Part shown: positions 7,564 to 16,207 of the stretch, one piece after another
How the letters are laid out: each line of letters starts with the position of its first letter
How positions within the stretch are numbered: position 1 is the stretch's first letter
NCBI RefSeq assembly: GCF_014648675.1
Contig: NZ_BMRO01000004.1
Span: forward strand, 338,638-402,637
Length of the DNA: 64,000 nucleotides
Reading direction: 5' to 3'
DNA from: Actinomadura livida
GTDB taxonomy: Bacteria; Actinomycetota; Actinomycetes; Streptosporangiales; Streptosporangiaceae
Translations under genes and position numbers: made by a program
The notes under the pieces: generated by a model
Database searches by the model: none
Seen by the model: the letters and a program-made list of their open reading frames with translations, nothing else
What the model was told of the DNA's origin: nothing

Positions 7564-7926
7564 CTAGTTGATGTTCAGGTCGCCTTGGACGTCGCGGAGC
7601 TGGACGACCTTGTCGGCCCGGCCGTTGAAGACGTTGACGACACCCTCGTCGTTCGCGGACGCCTTCGTCTGGGCCTGGTTCCAGAGGGCCTCCAGCTCCG
7701 CGCGGAAGCCGGGATCCTCGTCCAGGAGGCGCCGGACGGCCCCTTCGACGGCGTCGGGGTCCTCGGCGGCCCTGGCCAGGGCCGCCTCGTCGGAGGGACG
7801 TCCGCGGAACCGCTCGCGCACCCGCCGGCACATCTCGGCGACGGCCGCGCGGACGGGTTCGCCCGCGACCTCGACGGCTTTGCCGGCCATGGCGGTGGCG
7901 ACCGCCACGGTCATGGGATCTGTCAT
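7564..7926 (-). CDS. Small protein with RHIM-like C-terminal motif
   Basis: This 120-residue protein is mostly helical for residues 1-90. It ends in the segment VVNVFNGRADKVVQLRDVQG followed by DLNIN. That glycine/polar tail with a VVQ-x-x-x-V-x-G core resembles the short amyloid-forming RHIM-like motifs described in bacterial conflict and signalling proteins. Such motifs recruit partners through matching tails. Family membership is suggested by pattern only and no enzyme domain is present. No strong ribosome binding site precedes ATG 7926, and a second in-frame ATG lies four codons on. A 444-bp gap follows upstream. Confidence 0.6.
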   Translation of the reverse strand: MTDPMTVAVATAMAGKAVEVAGEPVRAAVAEMCRRVRERFRGRPSDEAALARAAEDPDAVEGAVRRLLDEDPGFRAELEALWNQAQTKASANDEGVVNVFNGRADKVVQLRDVQGDLNIN

Positions 7927-8370
7927 TCGTTCAGTGCATCACGACCAGGCAGCGCCTGCCAGACGTTTCATCCCGAGTGGATCCTCACGAGCGTCACCAC
8001 ATGAAGATGTTCGGGAGCACCATCGAGATGACGTTGATCGCTTGGACGAGCATCTGCCCAGGTCACCTGTCCTAGTCGGGGTGGGCGCGCGCCCCATTGC
8101 GCACGCCGGTGCGGGCGCCTCCGGCCTGCGATTCGCCGGGGCGCTCCGATTGGATGATCGTATTCACCATGCCCGAACATGTGGTGATTTCTAAGGAAAA
8201 CAGGTGGAACGACATTCGTCCGGCAGCTGTAAGTCCGAATTGTGCGATATCAATCGTTTGCTAGGTGGAGTTCCGCACCTCGGCGCTCCTGTGGCGCGCC
8301 GGTCTGCGATGACTTTTCGCTTGGCGGGCGGTCCACACGTGAGAGGCACATCACCAGGATTGGATCGCCG
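7927..8370. other. 444-bp divergent intergenic region
   Basis: This gap lies between the RHIM-like gene and the DinB-like gene. Short open frames here are composition artefacts. Its middle (about 8160-8270) is clearly less GC-rich than the surroundings and would suit promoters, but I cannot fix hexamers with confidence. No RNA gene or repeat is recognised. Confidence 0.4.
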
Positions 8371-8949
8371 ATGCGCGAGCGGACGCACGAGCCGTATCCG
8401 GCCCTGCGGGGCCGGTGGCTGCTGGAGCGGGCGATCGGCTTCGCGCTGACGTCGGTCCAGGCGGTCACGCCGGAGATGCTGCAGCGGCGGACCCCCTGCG
8501 CTTCCTGGGACCTTGAGATGCTGCTGCTGCACCTCCGGGACTCCCTGTCCGCGCTGCAGGAGGGCATCTCGCTGGGGCGGGTCGCGCCGACCTCCGTCCA
8601 GCCCGGCCGGGAGGAGCATCCGGTGTCGGCCGTGCGGGTGAGCGCGATCCGGCTGCTGCGCGCGTCCGGGGCGCTGGGGCAGGTGGAGATCGGTGACCGC
8701 CGGATGGACGGGGAGCTGATGGCCGCGGCGGGGGCGGTCGAGGTGGCGGTGCACGGCTGGGACATCGCGCAGGCGTCGGGGGAGCGGCGGCCCGTCCCGC
8801 CCGACCTGGCGGAGGAGCTCCTCCATGTCTGCCCGTTCGTGCTGCCCGAGTCGCGCCCTCCGCTGTTCGCCGACCCCGTCGACGCGGGGCCGGACGCGTC
8901 CGCAGGGGACCGGCTGGTCGCCCGGCTCGGGCGCCGCCCGCGCCGCTGA
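8371..8949 (+). CDS. DinB-fold maleylpyruvate isomerase-like protein (TIGR03086 type)
   Basis: This 192-residue protein belongs to the DinB/mycothiol-dependent superfamily. Signals are the N-terminal helix ending in PCASWDLEMLLLHL, where family members place a metal-binding His, and EVAVHGWDIAQASG at about residues 124-137, the highly typical HxWDlA block of TIGR03086 proteins. Characterised relatives use mycothiol, the actinobacterial thiol, in isomerase or transferase reactions. The exact reaction here is unknown. ATG 8371 is preferred over an upstream in-frame ATG because the conserved region starts soon after it. The ribosome binding site is weak (AGGA). Confidence 0.75.
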   Translation: MRERTHEPYPALRGRWLLERAIGFALTSVQAVTPEMLQRRTPCASWDLEMLLLHLRDSLSALQEGISLGRVAPTSVQPGREEHPVSAVRVSAIRLLRASGALGQVEIGDRRMDGELMAAAGAVEVAVHGWDIAQASGERRPVPPDLAEELLHVCPFVLPESRPPLFADPVDAGPDASAGDRLVARLGRRPRR

Positions 8950-9008
8950 GGATGCGGCCGCCCGCGGATGGAAGAATCGGGTGCCGGCCGCACCGAGGGA
9001 GAGAACCA

Positions 9009-9470
9009 GTGAAATCCTCCGTCCCGTACCTGCTTCCCGAGGGTCGCGAACGGGTCCTCAGCATGATCGGCAAGGGTCAGTACATTCCCGCCATCAAGCT
9101 CGTCCGGGAGGTCACGGGCCTCGGGCTCAAGGAGGCCAAGGAGTACGTGGACGGCCTGAAGGGCGAGGCGTTCGCCAGGGTCGTCCCGCCCGAGACCCAG
9201 GGCAAGGCGCAGGCGCTGATCGCCCAGGGCAGCCCGAAGGACGCGGTCAAGCTGATCCGCAGGGAACTCGGCCTCGACTCCAGGGCTGCGAAGGACTACG
9301 TCAAGGCCCTCCAGGGCGGACACCTGATCATCGCGCCGGGGGGCATGCTGTCGGACCGGGTCCGGGCGTTCAAGCAGGCCGGCGACCACGAGTCGGCGAT
9401 CGCGCTGGTGTGCGCCGAGACGGGCATGCGACGCGACGAGGCGCTGCGCTTCGTCGAGGCGATCCGCTAG
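9009..9470 (+). CDS. Protein of tandem L7/L12 C-terminal-like repeats
   Basis: This 153-residue protein is built from about three copies of a helix pair resembling the ribosomal L7/L12 C-terminal domain: KGQYIPAIKLVREVTGLGLK (about 22-41) followed by EAKEYVDG, then SPKDAVKLIRRELGLDSRAA (about 79-98) and DHESAIALVCAETGMRRDEA (about 127-146). The AIKLVRE-TGLGLKEAK pattern is the part of L7/L12 that contacts translation factors. It lacks the L7/L12 dimerisation domain and is not the ribosomal gene. GTG 9009 has GAGGGAG eight bases upstream. It is convergent with the FadR-type gene. Role unknown; binding to a translation GTPase is speculation. Confidence 0.7.
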   Translation: MKSSVPYLLPEGRERVLSMIGKGQYIPAIKLVREVTGLGLKEAKEYVDGLKGEAFARVVPPETQGKAQALIAQGSPKDAVKLIRRELGLDSRAAKDYVKALQGGHLIIAPGGMLSDRVRAFKQAGDHESAIALVCAETGMRRDEALRFVEAIR

Positions 9471-9493
9471 CAGCCGCCAGAAGCCGCCAGAAG

Positions 9494-10285
9494 CTAGAAG
9501 CGGTCCGGGGCGGGGAACAGCTCGACGGGCTGTTCGAGGAACGCCTTGGCGGTGTGCGACATGTGGAGCCGCCAGTGGGCCTCGGCGGCGTCGGCGTCGC
9601 GCGCCTCGACCAGCTCGCAGAACCTCCGGTACGACCGGACGGCCCGCCTGCGCCCGGTGATGCTCGTGACCTGCCCCGACCGTCGGTAGAACGCCGAGAC
9701 GACCTCGCTCAGCAGCCGCGCGAACAGGGCCATCGAGGCGTTCCCGGCGTGCTCGAACAGCTTCTCGTGGACCAGCGCCGCCGCCTCGCCGAACGCGGTG
9801 CCGTCCGCGATGTGCGCGGCGTCCGCGGCGGCGTCGACCGCGGCCCGGAAGTCGGCGAGCGCCTCGGGCGTGTGGGTCTCGGCGAACATCCTGGCCAGCC
9901 ACGGCTCGATCGCCGCCCGGGACGCGTAGAGGTCGTTCATCGGGACGCCCTCGATCTGCAGCAGCAGCGCGAACATCCGGGAGATGTGCTCGACCGTCGG
10001 ACGCGTCACGCGCGGCCCGCCGTTCCGGCCGCGCAGCACGGTCACCAGTCCCTCGGACTCCAGGATCCGCAGCGCCTCGCGCAGCGTGCTGCGGGCGATG
10101 CCGAAGACCTCCATGAGCTCGTCCTCGGTGGGGAACCGGTCGCCCGGCCGCAGCTCACCGCGGGCGATCTGCGACCGGATGGACGAGGCCACGAGCGCGG
10201 AGGTGCGGGCGCCGCGTCCGGCGGGCCGCGGGATCCGGACGGGCTCCGGCGCCCGGTCGCGGGGCGCGGCCGGTTCCCGTCGCAT
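9494..10285 (-). CDS. FadR-subfamily GntR transcriptional regulator
   Basis: This 263-residue regulator has an N-terminal winged helix (about residues 29-95: IARGELRPGDRFPTEDELME, then the FGIARSTLREALRILESEGL recognition segment) and an all-helical FCD ligand domain (about 115-245). These domains usually bind carboxylates or acyl-CoA with a metal. The start has GAAGGAG seven bases upstream. It is divergent from the double acyl-CoA dehydrogenase gene, with an AATCA/TGATT symmetric site between them, so it probably controls that enzyme and itself in response to an acyl compound. The ligand is inferred, not seen. Confidence 0.9.
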   Translation of the reverse strand: MRREPAAPRDRAPEPVRIPRPAGRGARTSALVASSIRSQIARGELRPGDRFPTEDELMEVFGIARSTLREALRILESEGLVTVLRGRNGGPRVTRPTVEHISRMFALLLQIEGVPMNDLYASRAAIEPWLARMFAETHTPEALADFRAAVDAAADAAHIADGTAFGEAAALVHEKLFEHAGNASMALFARLLSEVVSAFYRRSGQVTSITGRRRAVRSYRRFCELVEARDADAAEAHWRLHMSHTAKAFLEQPVELFPAPDRF

Positions 10286-10334
10286 GGGACCGCTCCTTCA
10301 CGTGGGGAGGTCGACCGGTCCAGAATAACAACGC

Positions 10335-10350
10335 AATCAATCTACTGATT
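10335..10350. promoter_or_regulatory. Probable operator between fadR-like and acyl-CoA dehydrogenase genes
   Basis: AATCA at 10335-10339 and TGATT at 10346-10350 are perfect inverted arms with a six-base spacer, inside the only AT-rich patch of the divergent gap (10313-10353). The position between the two divergent starts fits a GntR-type operator. Confidence 0.5.
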
Positions 10351-10408
10351 TGCTGGAGCGCCGGGCGGCCGCCAGGGCGCCGGGAGCGGAACGACCCTTG
10401 GAGGGGCC

Positions 10409-12565
10409 ATGGCGATCGCCATCACCGAGGAACACCGGGAGCTGGCGCGGACGGCGCGCTCGTTCCTGCGCGACCAGGACGCGCGGGCGGCGAACCGGGC
10501 GCTGCTGGAGGCGGACAAGGAGGAGCCGCCCGGCTTCTGGGTGGAGTTCGCCGGGCTCGGGCTGCTCGGCCTGCACCTCCCCGAGGAGCACGGCGGCGGC
10601 GGGGCGGGCCTCCAGGAACTGGTCGTGGTCGCCGAGGAGCTCGGGCGGGCGGCCGCACCCGGCCCGGCGCTGCCCACGATGGCGGCGTCCGCGGTGATCG
10701 CCGCGTCCGGTGACGAGGACCTGCGGGCGCGGCTGCTGCCCGGCCTGGCCTCCGGGGAGACCCTGGCGGCGCTCGGCGTGGACGGCTCGGTGGCCCTGCG
10801 CGACGGCACCGCGTCCGGGGACGCCGGGGTCGTGCTCGGCGGCGGGCTCGCGGAACTGCTGGTCCTCGCCGCCGGGGACGAGATGGTCGTGGTCCGGGCG
10901 GACGCGGCGGGCGTCACCGTCGAGGTCCCCGGCAACCTCGACCCGTCCCGCCGGTCGGCGCGCGTCCGCCTCGACGGCGTCCCGGCCGAGGCGGTGCTCG
11001 CGGGCGCCCGGAAGCACGCCACCGCCGTCGCCCGCACGCTGGCCGCCGCGGAGGCGGTCGGCGGGGCGCTCGAATGCGTGGAGACCGCGACCGAGTACGC
11101 GAAGGTGCGCCGGCAGTTCGGGCGGCCGATCGCGACGTTCCAGGCGGTCAAGCACCACTGCGCGAACATGCTCGTCGCCGCCGAGCTGGGCACGGCCGCG
11201 GTGTGGGACGCGGCGCGGGCGGCGTCCGGCCCGGCCGACCAGTTCGAGCTGGCCGCGGCCGTCGCGGCGGTGCTCGCGATCCCCGCGTTCACCGGCAACG
11301 CGGGCCTCAACATCCAGGTGCACGGCGGGATCGGCTTCACCTGGGAGCACGACGCGCACCTGCTGCTGCGCCGGGCCGCGACGCTGGAGGCGGTGTTCGA
11401 CCCGCACGCGGCGGAGCGGGACGTGACGCGACTCCGGGCCGCCGGGGTCGCCCGGAAGGCGAACCTCGACCTGCCGCCCGAGGCGGAGGCGGAGCGGCCG
11501 CGGATCCGCGAGCTGGCCCGCGAGATCGCCGCGCTGCCCGCCGCCGAGCAGCGGACCAAGCTGATCGAGACGGGGTACGTCCAGCCGCACTGGCCGCGAC
11601 CCTGGGGAGTGGAGGCGAGCGCCGGGCTGCAGCTCGTCATCGAGGACGAGTTCCGCACCGCCGGCGTGAAGCGCCCCCAGTACGGCATCACCGGCTGGGT
11701 CATCCTCACCCTGATCCAGCACGGCACGCAGGACCAGATCGACCGCTGGGTGCGGCCCGCGCTCACCGGCGACGAGATCTGGTGCCAGCTGTTCAGCGAG
11801 CCGGAGGCCGGGTCGGACGCGGCGGCCGTCAAGACCAGGGCGGTCAAGGTGGACGGCGGCTGGCTCGTCAACGGCCAGAAGGTCTGGACGAGCGGCGCCC
11901 ACTACTGCCGCTGGGGCTTCGCGACCGTCCGCACGGACCCGGACGCCGCCAAGCACGCCGGCGTCACCATGGTCGTCGTCGACATGAAGCACCCCGGCGT
12001 CGAGGTGCGGCCGCTGCGCCAGACCACCGGCGACTCCGACTTCAACGAGGTGTTCTTCTCCGACGTCTTCGTCCCCGACGCCGACGTCGTCGGGACCCCG
12101 AACCAGGGCTGGGCGGTGGCCCGCGCGACCCTCGGCAACGAGCGCGTCAGCATCGGCGGCGGCGTCGGCGGACCGCCCGGACCCGACCTCTTCCGGCTCT
12201 ACGCCGAACGCGGCGACCGCGTGCCCGCGGCGGCCGAGCGCGTCGGCGCGCACTCGGCCCGCGAGCAGGCGCTGCGGCTGCTCAACCTCCGGTCCGCCGA
12301 GCGCGCGGTCGCCGGGGGCGAGCCCGGCCCGGAGGGCAACATCACCAAGCTGGTCCTGGCCGAGCACGCGCACGCCACGGCCGACCTCCTCGCCGAGTTC
12401 GCCGGCCCGGAGGCCGCCTTCACCGACGGGCCGCTCGCCCAGGCCGCGAGCCGGCTGCGGCTCGGCTCGCGCGGCCTGTCCATCGCGGGCGGCACGTCCG
12501 AGATCACCCGCAACCAGATCGGCGAGCGCATCCTCGGCCTCCCCCGCGACCCGCTGATCAAGTAA
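10409..12565 (+). CDS. Double-domain acyl-CoA dehydrogenase (FadE6/FadE22-like)
   Basis: This 718-residue protein contains two acyl-CoA dehydrogenase units in tandem. The first (about 1-345) ends with the family block VHGGIGFTWEHDAHLLLRRA. The second (about 365-718) shows the flavin/substrate segment LFSEPEAGSDAAAVKTRA, NGQKVWTSGAHYCRWG and the C-terminal IAGGTSEITRNQIGERILG. Members oxidise acyl-CoA to 2-enoyl-CoA with FAD. Two-unit versions are common in mycobacteria and relatives and act in sterol or branched-acid catabolism, acting like a fused heterodimer in which only one half may keep the full active site. It is divergent from its likely FadR-type regulator. Substrate unknown. Confidence 0.9.
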   Translation: MAIAITEEHRELARTARSFLRDQDARAANRALLEADKEEPPGFWVEFAGLGLLGLHLPEEHGGGGAGLQELVVVAEELGRAAAPGPALPTMAASAVIAASGDEDLRARLLPGLASGETLAALGVDGSVALRDGTASGDAGVVLGGGLAELLVLAAGDEMVVVRADAAGVTVEVPGNLDPSRRSARVRLDGVPAEAVLAGARKHATAVARTLAAAEAVGGALECVETATEYAKVRRQFGRPIATFQAVKHHCANMLVAAELGTAAVWDAARAASGPADQFELAAAVAAVLAIPAFTGNAGLNIQVHGGIGFTWEHDAHLLLRRAATLEAVFDPHAAERDVTRLRAAGVARKANLDLPPEAEAERPRIRELAREIAALPAAEQRTKLIETGYVQPHWPRPWGVEASAGLQLVIEDEFRTAGVKRPQYGITGWVILTLIQHGTQDQIDRWVRPALTGDEIWCQLFSEPEAGSDAAAVKTRAVKVDGGWLVNGQKVWTSGAHYCRWGFATVRTDPDAAKHAGVTMVVVDMKHPGVEVRPLRQTTGDSDFNEVFFSDVFVPDADVVGTPNQGWAVARATLGNERVSIGGGVGGPPGPDLFRLYAERGDRVPAAAERVGAHSAREQALRLLNLRSAERAVAGGEPGPEGNITKLVLAEHAHATADLLAEFAGPEAAFTDGPLAQAASRLRLGSRGLSIAGGTSEITRNQIGERILGLPRDPLIK

Positions 12566-12569
12566 GGGA

Positions 12570-12603
12570 CCGGGCCCCGGCGCCACCCCGCGCCGGGGCC
12601 CGG
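12570..12603. terminator. Bidirectional terminator hairpin
   Basis: A perfect 14-bp stem (12570-12583 with 12590-12603, six-base loop CACCCC) sits between the convergent acyl-CoA dehydrogenase and aldo/keto reductase genes, starting five bases after the first stop. It is GC-only without a U-run and can serve both strands. Confidence 0.75.
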
Positions 12604-12607
12604 ACGC

Positions 12608-13621
12608 TCACCGGCGGCGGTTCCCCGGCCGCAGCGACGGGTTGCCGGACATGTGGTCGATGCCGGGCATGTCGGTACCCGGCGGGACGACCTCGTCGAT
12701 GGCGTCGAGCACCCCGGCGTCGAGGCGGACGTCGGCCGCGGCCAGCAGGTCCTCCAGCTGCTCCATCGTCTTCGGCCCGATGATGGCCGAGGTGACGGCC
12801 GGGTGCTCGGTGACGAACCCGAGCGCCAGGTGGGTCAGCGAGAGCCCGGCGCCATCGGCGATCTCCGTGAGCCCCTCGACCGCGTCGAAGCGGTCGGGCG
12901 TGCTCGGGTCCTTGCCGAGCCGGTCGCCGTGGGCGAACCGGGAGCCGGCGGGCGCCTGCTCGCCGCGCCGGTACTTGCCCGTCAGCCACCCTCCGGCCAG
13001 CGGGCTCCACGGGATGACGCCCATGCCGTGCCGCCGCGCCGCGGGCAGCACGTCCGTCTCGATCGCCCGCGCGAAGATCGAGTACTGCGGCTGCTCGCAC
13101 ACGAAGCGCTCGGTGTTCCGCCGGCCGGCGGCCCACTGCGCCTCGACGATCCAGTCGGCCGGGAACGACGACGACCCCAGGTAGAGCACCTTGCCCTGGC
13201 GGACGAGGTCGTCCAGGGCGCCGAGCGTCTCCTCGAGGTCGACGTTCCAGTCGTGCCGGTGCATCTGGTAGAGGTCGATGTGGTCGGTCCCGAGCCGGCG
13301 GAGGCTGTCCTCCACGGCCCGGACGATCCAGCGGCGCGACCCGCCCCGCATGTTGCGGTCCTCGCCCATCGGGTTGAAGAACTTGGTGGCGAGGACGATG
13401 TCGTCCCGCCGCCCCTTGATCGCGCGGCCCACGATCTCCTCGCTCCTGCCGCCCGAGTAGATGTCCGCGGTGTCGATGAAGTTGACGCCCGCTTCCAAGG
13501 CCCGGTGGACGATGCGCTCGCACTCGTCGTAGTCCGCGTTCCCGATGGTCCCGAACATCATGGCTCCGAGACACTGCGCGCTGACCTTGACACCGGTCCG
13601 CCCGAGCCTGCGGTACTCCAT
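12608..13621 (-). CDS. Aldo/keto reductase
   Basis: This 337-residue NADPH-dependent reductase of the AKR superfamily is cytosolic. The catalytic tetrad is visible: Asp and Tyr in FIDTADIYSGGRSE, Lys in VLATKF and His in LYQMHRHD. The phosphate-binding end lies in SAIIGPKTMEQLEDLL. The start MEYRRLGRTGVKVS is typical of the YajO/Tas/AKR11 type groups. A GGGAG site lies about ten bases upstream. It stands alone on the minus strand. Natural substrate not deducible. Confidence 0.92.
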   Translation of the reverse strand: MEYRRLGRTGVKVSAQCLGAMMFGTIGNADYDECERIVHRALEAGVNFIDTADIYSGGRSEEIVGRAIKGRRDDIVLATKFFNPMGEDRNMRGGSRRWIVRAVEDSLRRLGTDHIDLYQMHRHDWNVDLEETLGALDDLVRQGKVLYLGSSSFPADWIVEAQWAAGRRNTERFVCEQPQYSIFARAIETDVLPAARRHGMGVIPWSPLAGGWLTGKYRRGEQAPAGSRFAHGDRLGKDPSTPDRFDAVEGLTEIADGAGLSLTHLALGFVTEHPAVTSAIIGPKTMEQLEDLLAAADVRLDAGVLDAIDEVVPPGTDMPGIDHMSGNPSLRPGNRRR

Positions 13622-14077
13622 ACTGATGAGCTCCCTTCGACGTTGCCCCGAACGCTAGAGGCTGGAGCCCACTCAAGGTCAACCCCGCGGCCCGTGACCT
13701 CGTGCCGCCGGAGCCGGCGGCGGGGGCGGGTACGGGGTTCGGCACGGGCGTGGAAAGTCTTGCCATTCCGGGTGCGGCGAGTGGCGTTCGCGAATCGGGC
13801 AATTGGCCAGGAATTGCTGGTTTCCGTGTTCGGTGCGGCGGGTCGGGCTCCGCGCTTTCCCATCGCTGTTCGGGCCATTTTCGCGCGATCTCTGCCGAGT
13901 GATCTCCCCCTGGTCGGATGCCGATTTTGCCAAGATCGGGTCATCGTTCCCGCGGCATTCCCAGGGTGTTTCGGGGCGGCTTCGCCGGGCAGTGCGAATT
14001 GATGATGATCTCCACCGGGCGGGTGGAAGCGATGGTGAGCATCGAGGGGGATGGAAGACCATGATCGAGGGTCCGTC
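13622..14077. other. 456-bp region before the hydrogenase accessory operon
   Basis: No gene is seen. The part from about 13760 to 13960 is notably richer in A and T than the flanks and contains GCAATT (13799-13804) and AATTGC (13812-13817) around a seven-base spacer, a candidate operator. The region should hold the operon promoter, but no hexamer pair stands out clearly. Confidence 0.45.
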
Positions 14078-14767
14078 ATGAGCGCGCCGCCGGAGCTCGG
14101 GCTCGACTTGCTCGGCATCGAGGCGGAGACGTTCGCGGCGACGCCGACGCTGAACCTGCGGATCGGCCTGCGGCGGCTGGACGGCGGGCCCGTCCAGTGC
14201 GTCCTGCTCACCACGACCGTGACGATCGCGGCGTCGCGCCGCTCCTACGACGACGCCGAGCGGGAGCGGCTCGCCGGCGTGTTCGGCGAGCCGGACGTGG
14301 GGGACAGGTCGCTGCACGGCCTGACGTGGGGGCGCATCGGCGCGACCGTGCCGACGTTCCGCGGTGATGCGGAGGTGACGCTCGCGCTCGCGTGCGGGCA
14401 CGACATGCAGGTCGCGGCCGACCGCTACCTGCACGCGCTCCGCGGCGGCGACGTGCCGCTCGACCTCACCTTCAACGGCACCGTGTTCTATCCGGGCGAG
14501 GACGGCCGGCTGCGCACTGGCCAGATCCCGTGGCACCACGAGGCCACCGGGCGCCTCCCCGTCCAGACGTGGCGGGACCTCATGGACCGTTACTACGGGG
14601 CCGCCCGCTGGCTCCGCCTGGACGACGACTGCTTCGCCCGCCTGGCCGCCTACCGGGCGCGGCGGGCGCACTCGTCCTTCGACGACACGGTCGACGAGCT
14701 GCTCCGCAGGGCGGAGATGCTGCGGGACGACCGGGAGCTGCGCGAGGAGGAAGAGTGGACCGCGTAA
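14078..14767 (+). CDS. DUF6084-type hydrogenase-associated protein
   Basis: This 229-residue protein matches the style of DUF6084 proteins found in actinobacterial group 1h [NiFe]-hydrogenase clusters, an assignment based on context and remembered sequence features (LDLLGIEAETFAATPTLNLR start, FNGTVFYPGEDGRLRTGQIP middle). No catalytic motif is visible and its role in hydrogenase assembly is not known. ATG 14078 is chosen because GAGGG lies six bases upstream. An earlier ATG at 14051 abuts its own GAGGGGG site and is too close. It opens an operon whose next gene overlaps by 13 bp. Confidence 0.7.
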   Translation: MSAPPELGLDLLGIEAETFAATPTLNLRIGLRRLDGGPVQCVLLTTTVTIAASRRSYDDAERERLAGVFGEPDVGDRSLHGLTWGRIGATVPTFRGDAEVTLALACGHDMQVAADRYLHALRGGDVPLDLTFNGTVFYPGEDGRLRTGQIPWHHEATGRLPVQTWRDLMDRYYGAARWLRLDDDCFARLAAYRARRAHSSFDDTVDELLRRAEMLRDDRELREEEEWTA

Positions 14768-15687
14768 GGGCCATCGCCGACGTGGTCCTCTACGAGGGCC
14801 ATCAGCTCTGGCCTTCCCGGCGCTCCGCGCAGGGCCGCGGGCGGAGGTGGACCATAGGCGGCGTCTACCCGCGCCCGTACGCGGAAGCGGCCGGCGACCC
14901 GTGGACGGTCTGCGCCGAGTTCCTCATGGAGGGCTCGCCCGACGCGGACGTGGAGGTCACGCTCCGGTTCCTGCACGCGGTGCACCGCCAGGCCATGGAC
15001 GGCGGCGTCCCGGTGGACGAGGTCAGCACCGGGGACGGGACGTACGAGACCCGCCAGGAGGCGCGCGAGCGCGAGATCACCGGCGGCCGGGTCCCCGTGG
15101 CGCGGCTCCTGCGCTCGCCCGTGCGGGTCCCGGTCGCGGTCGCGGCGGGCACCGACGAGGAGGAGCTCGGCGGCGGGGCCCGGTTCATGCGCCTGTGGCA
15201 CCGGGTGGACGGGACGGTCGAACTCTCCGCCGCCGAGGCCGGGGACGGCGTCGTCCGGCTGCGGGTCGAGGTCGTCAACACCGGCCGCGGCGAGGACCGC
15301 GACGAGGCCGTCCACGCGGGCATGATGTGCGCCCACGTGGTCGCGCGGGCGCGCGGCGGGGCGTTCGTCTCGCCGGGCGATCCGCCCGAGCGGCTGGCCG
15401 ACGCCGCGGCGGAGTGCGCGAGCGACGGGCTGTGGCCGGTGCTCGCGGGCGCGCCGGGCCGCTACGACACCGTCCTCGCCGCCCCGGTCGTCCTCTACGA
15501 CTGGCCGCAGGTCGCGCCGGAGGGCACGCCGTTCGACGGCACCGAGGCCGGGCGGCTGCTCGTCCTCAGCGTGCTCAGCCTCAGCGAGGAGGAGCGGCGG
15601 GAGATGTCCGCCGCCGACCCGCGGGCCGCGGAGTTCCTGGAGCGCTGCGCCGCCGCTGAGGCGCTCACTGGGAGGGACGCCCGGTGA
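14755..15687 (+). CDS. Hydrogenase-cluster protein of unknown function
   Basis: This 310-residue protein is placed second in the hydrogenase accessory operon. It starts RVRAIADVVLYEGHQLWPSR and contains long beta-rich stretches. Similar unnamed proteins accompany DUF6084 in actinobacterial hydrogenase loci, which is my only basis for a role. I recognise no enzyme motif, no signal peptide and no membrane span. GTG 14755 has GAGGAGG four bases upstream and overlaps the previous gene by 13 bp. Its stop overlaps the start of the protease gene in a GTGA arrangement, indicating translational coupling. Confidence 0.6.
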   Translation: MDRVRAIADVVLYEGHQLWPSRRSAQGRGRRWTIGGVYPRPYAEAAGDPWTVCAEFLMEGSPDADVEVTLRFLHAVHRQAMDGGVPVDEVSTGDGTYETRQEAREREITGGRVPVARLLRSPVRVPVAVAAGTDEEELGGGARFMRLWHRVDGTVELSAAEAGDGVVRLRVEVVNTGRGEDRDEAVHAGMMCAHVVARARGGAFVSPGDPPERLADAAAECASDGLWPVLAGAPGRYDTVLAAPVVLYDWPQVAPEGTPFDGTEAGRLLVLSVLSLSEEERREMSAADPRAAEFLERCAAAEALTGRDAR

Positions 15688-16187
15688 CGCGGTCCCACCC
15701 TGCGGCACGGTCCGGCACGGTGCTCGTCGCGGGCATCGGGAACGTCTTCAACGGCGACGGCGGTTTCGGCGTGGAGGTCGCCCGGCGGCTCCGGAGGCGG
15801 CCGCTGCCGGAGGGCGTGGACGTCACCGACTTCGGCATCCGGAGCACCGACCTCATGTACGCGCTCGGCGCGGACTACCGGACGGTGGTCCTGGTCGAGG
15901 CGGCGGCGCGCGGCCTCGTGCCCGGCACCGTCTCGCTCGTCGAGCCGGTCGGCGGCCTCGGCGAGGCCGGGCACCCGCTCGACCCGGTGCGGCTGGCCAG
16001 GGAGGACGGCAGGGTCCCGGCCCGGACCCTGCTCGTCGCGTGCGAGCCGGCGGAGCGGGCCGCGCACCCCCCGTGGGAGATGACGCTCAGCCGGCCGGTC
16101 GCCGCCGCCGTGGCCGAGGCCGTCCGGCTGGTCGAGATGCTCGTCGCCCGGGAGACCGGGCGGCTGCTCGCCGGGACGCCCGCGTGA
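15684..16187 (+). CDS. Hydrogenase maturation protease family protein
   Basis: This 167-residue protein is of the HybD/HyaD family, which clips the C-terminal peptide from the large subunit once nickel is in place. Family landmarks are GIGNVFNGDGGFGVEVARRL (about residues 17-36), DFGIRSTDLMYALG and the late GHPLDPVRL histidine. The usual GD(D/E)GxG metal-ligand position reads Gly here, and the normal VLVDA segment reads VLVEA. One of the three nickel-recognising ligands may therefore be missing. It could still fold and bind a partner. The GTG start overlaps the preceding stop and follows a GGGAGGGA site. Confidence 0.75.
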   Translation: MTRSHPAARSGTVLVAGIGNVFNGDGGFGVEVARRLRRRPLPEGVDVTDFGIRSTDLMYALGADYRTVVLVEAAARGLVPGTVSLVEPVGGLGEAGHPLDPVRLAREDGRVPARTLLVACEPAERAAHPPWEMTLSRPVAAAVAEAVRLVEMLVARETGRLLAGTPA

Positions 16188-16207
16188 GCGACCGAAGGGG
16201 GAGAGGC

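Noticed and set aside
7968-8180. 70-codon minus-strand frame in the 7927-8370 gap
   Set aside because: Composition typical of noise, no ribosome site, no recognisable motif.
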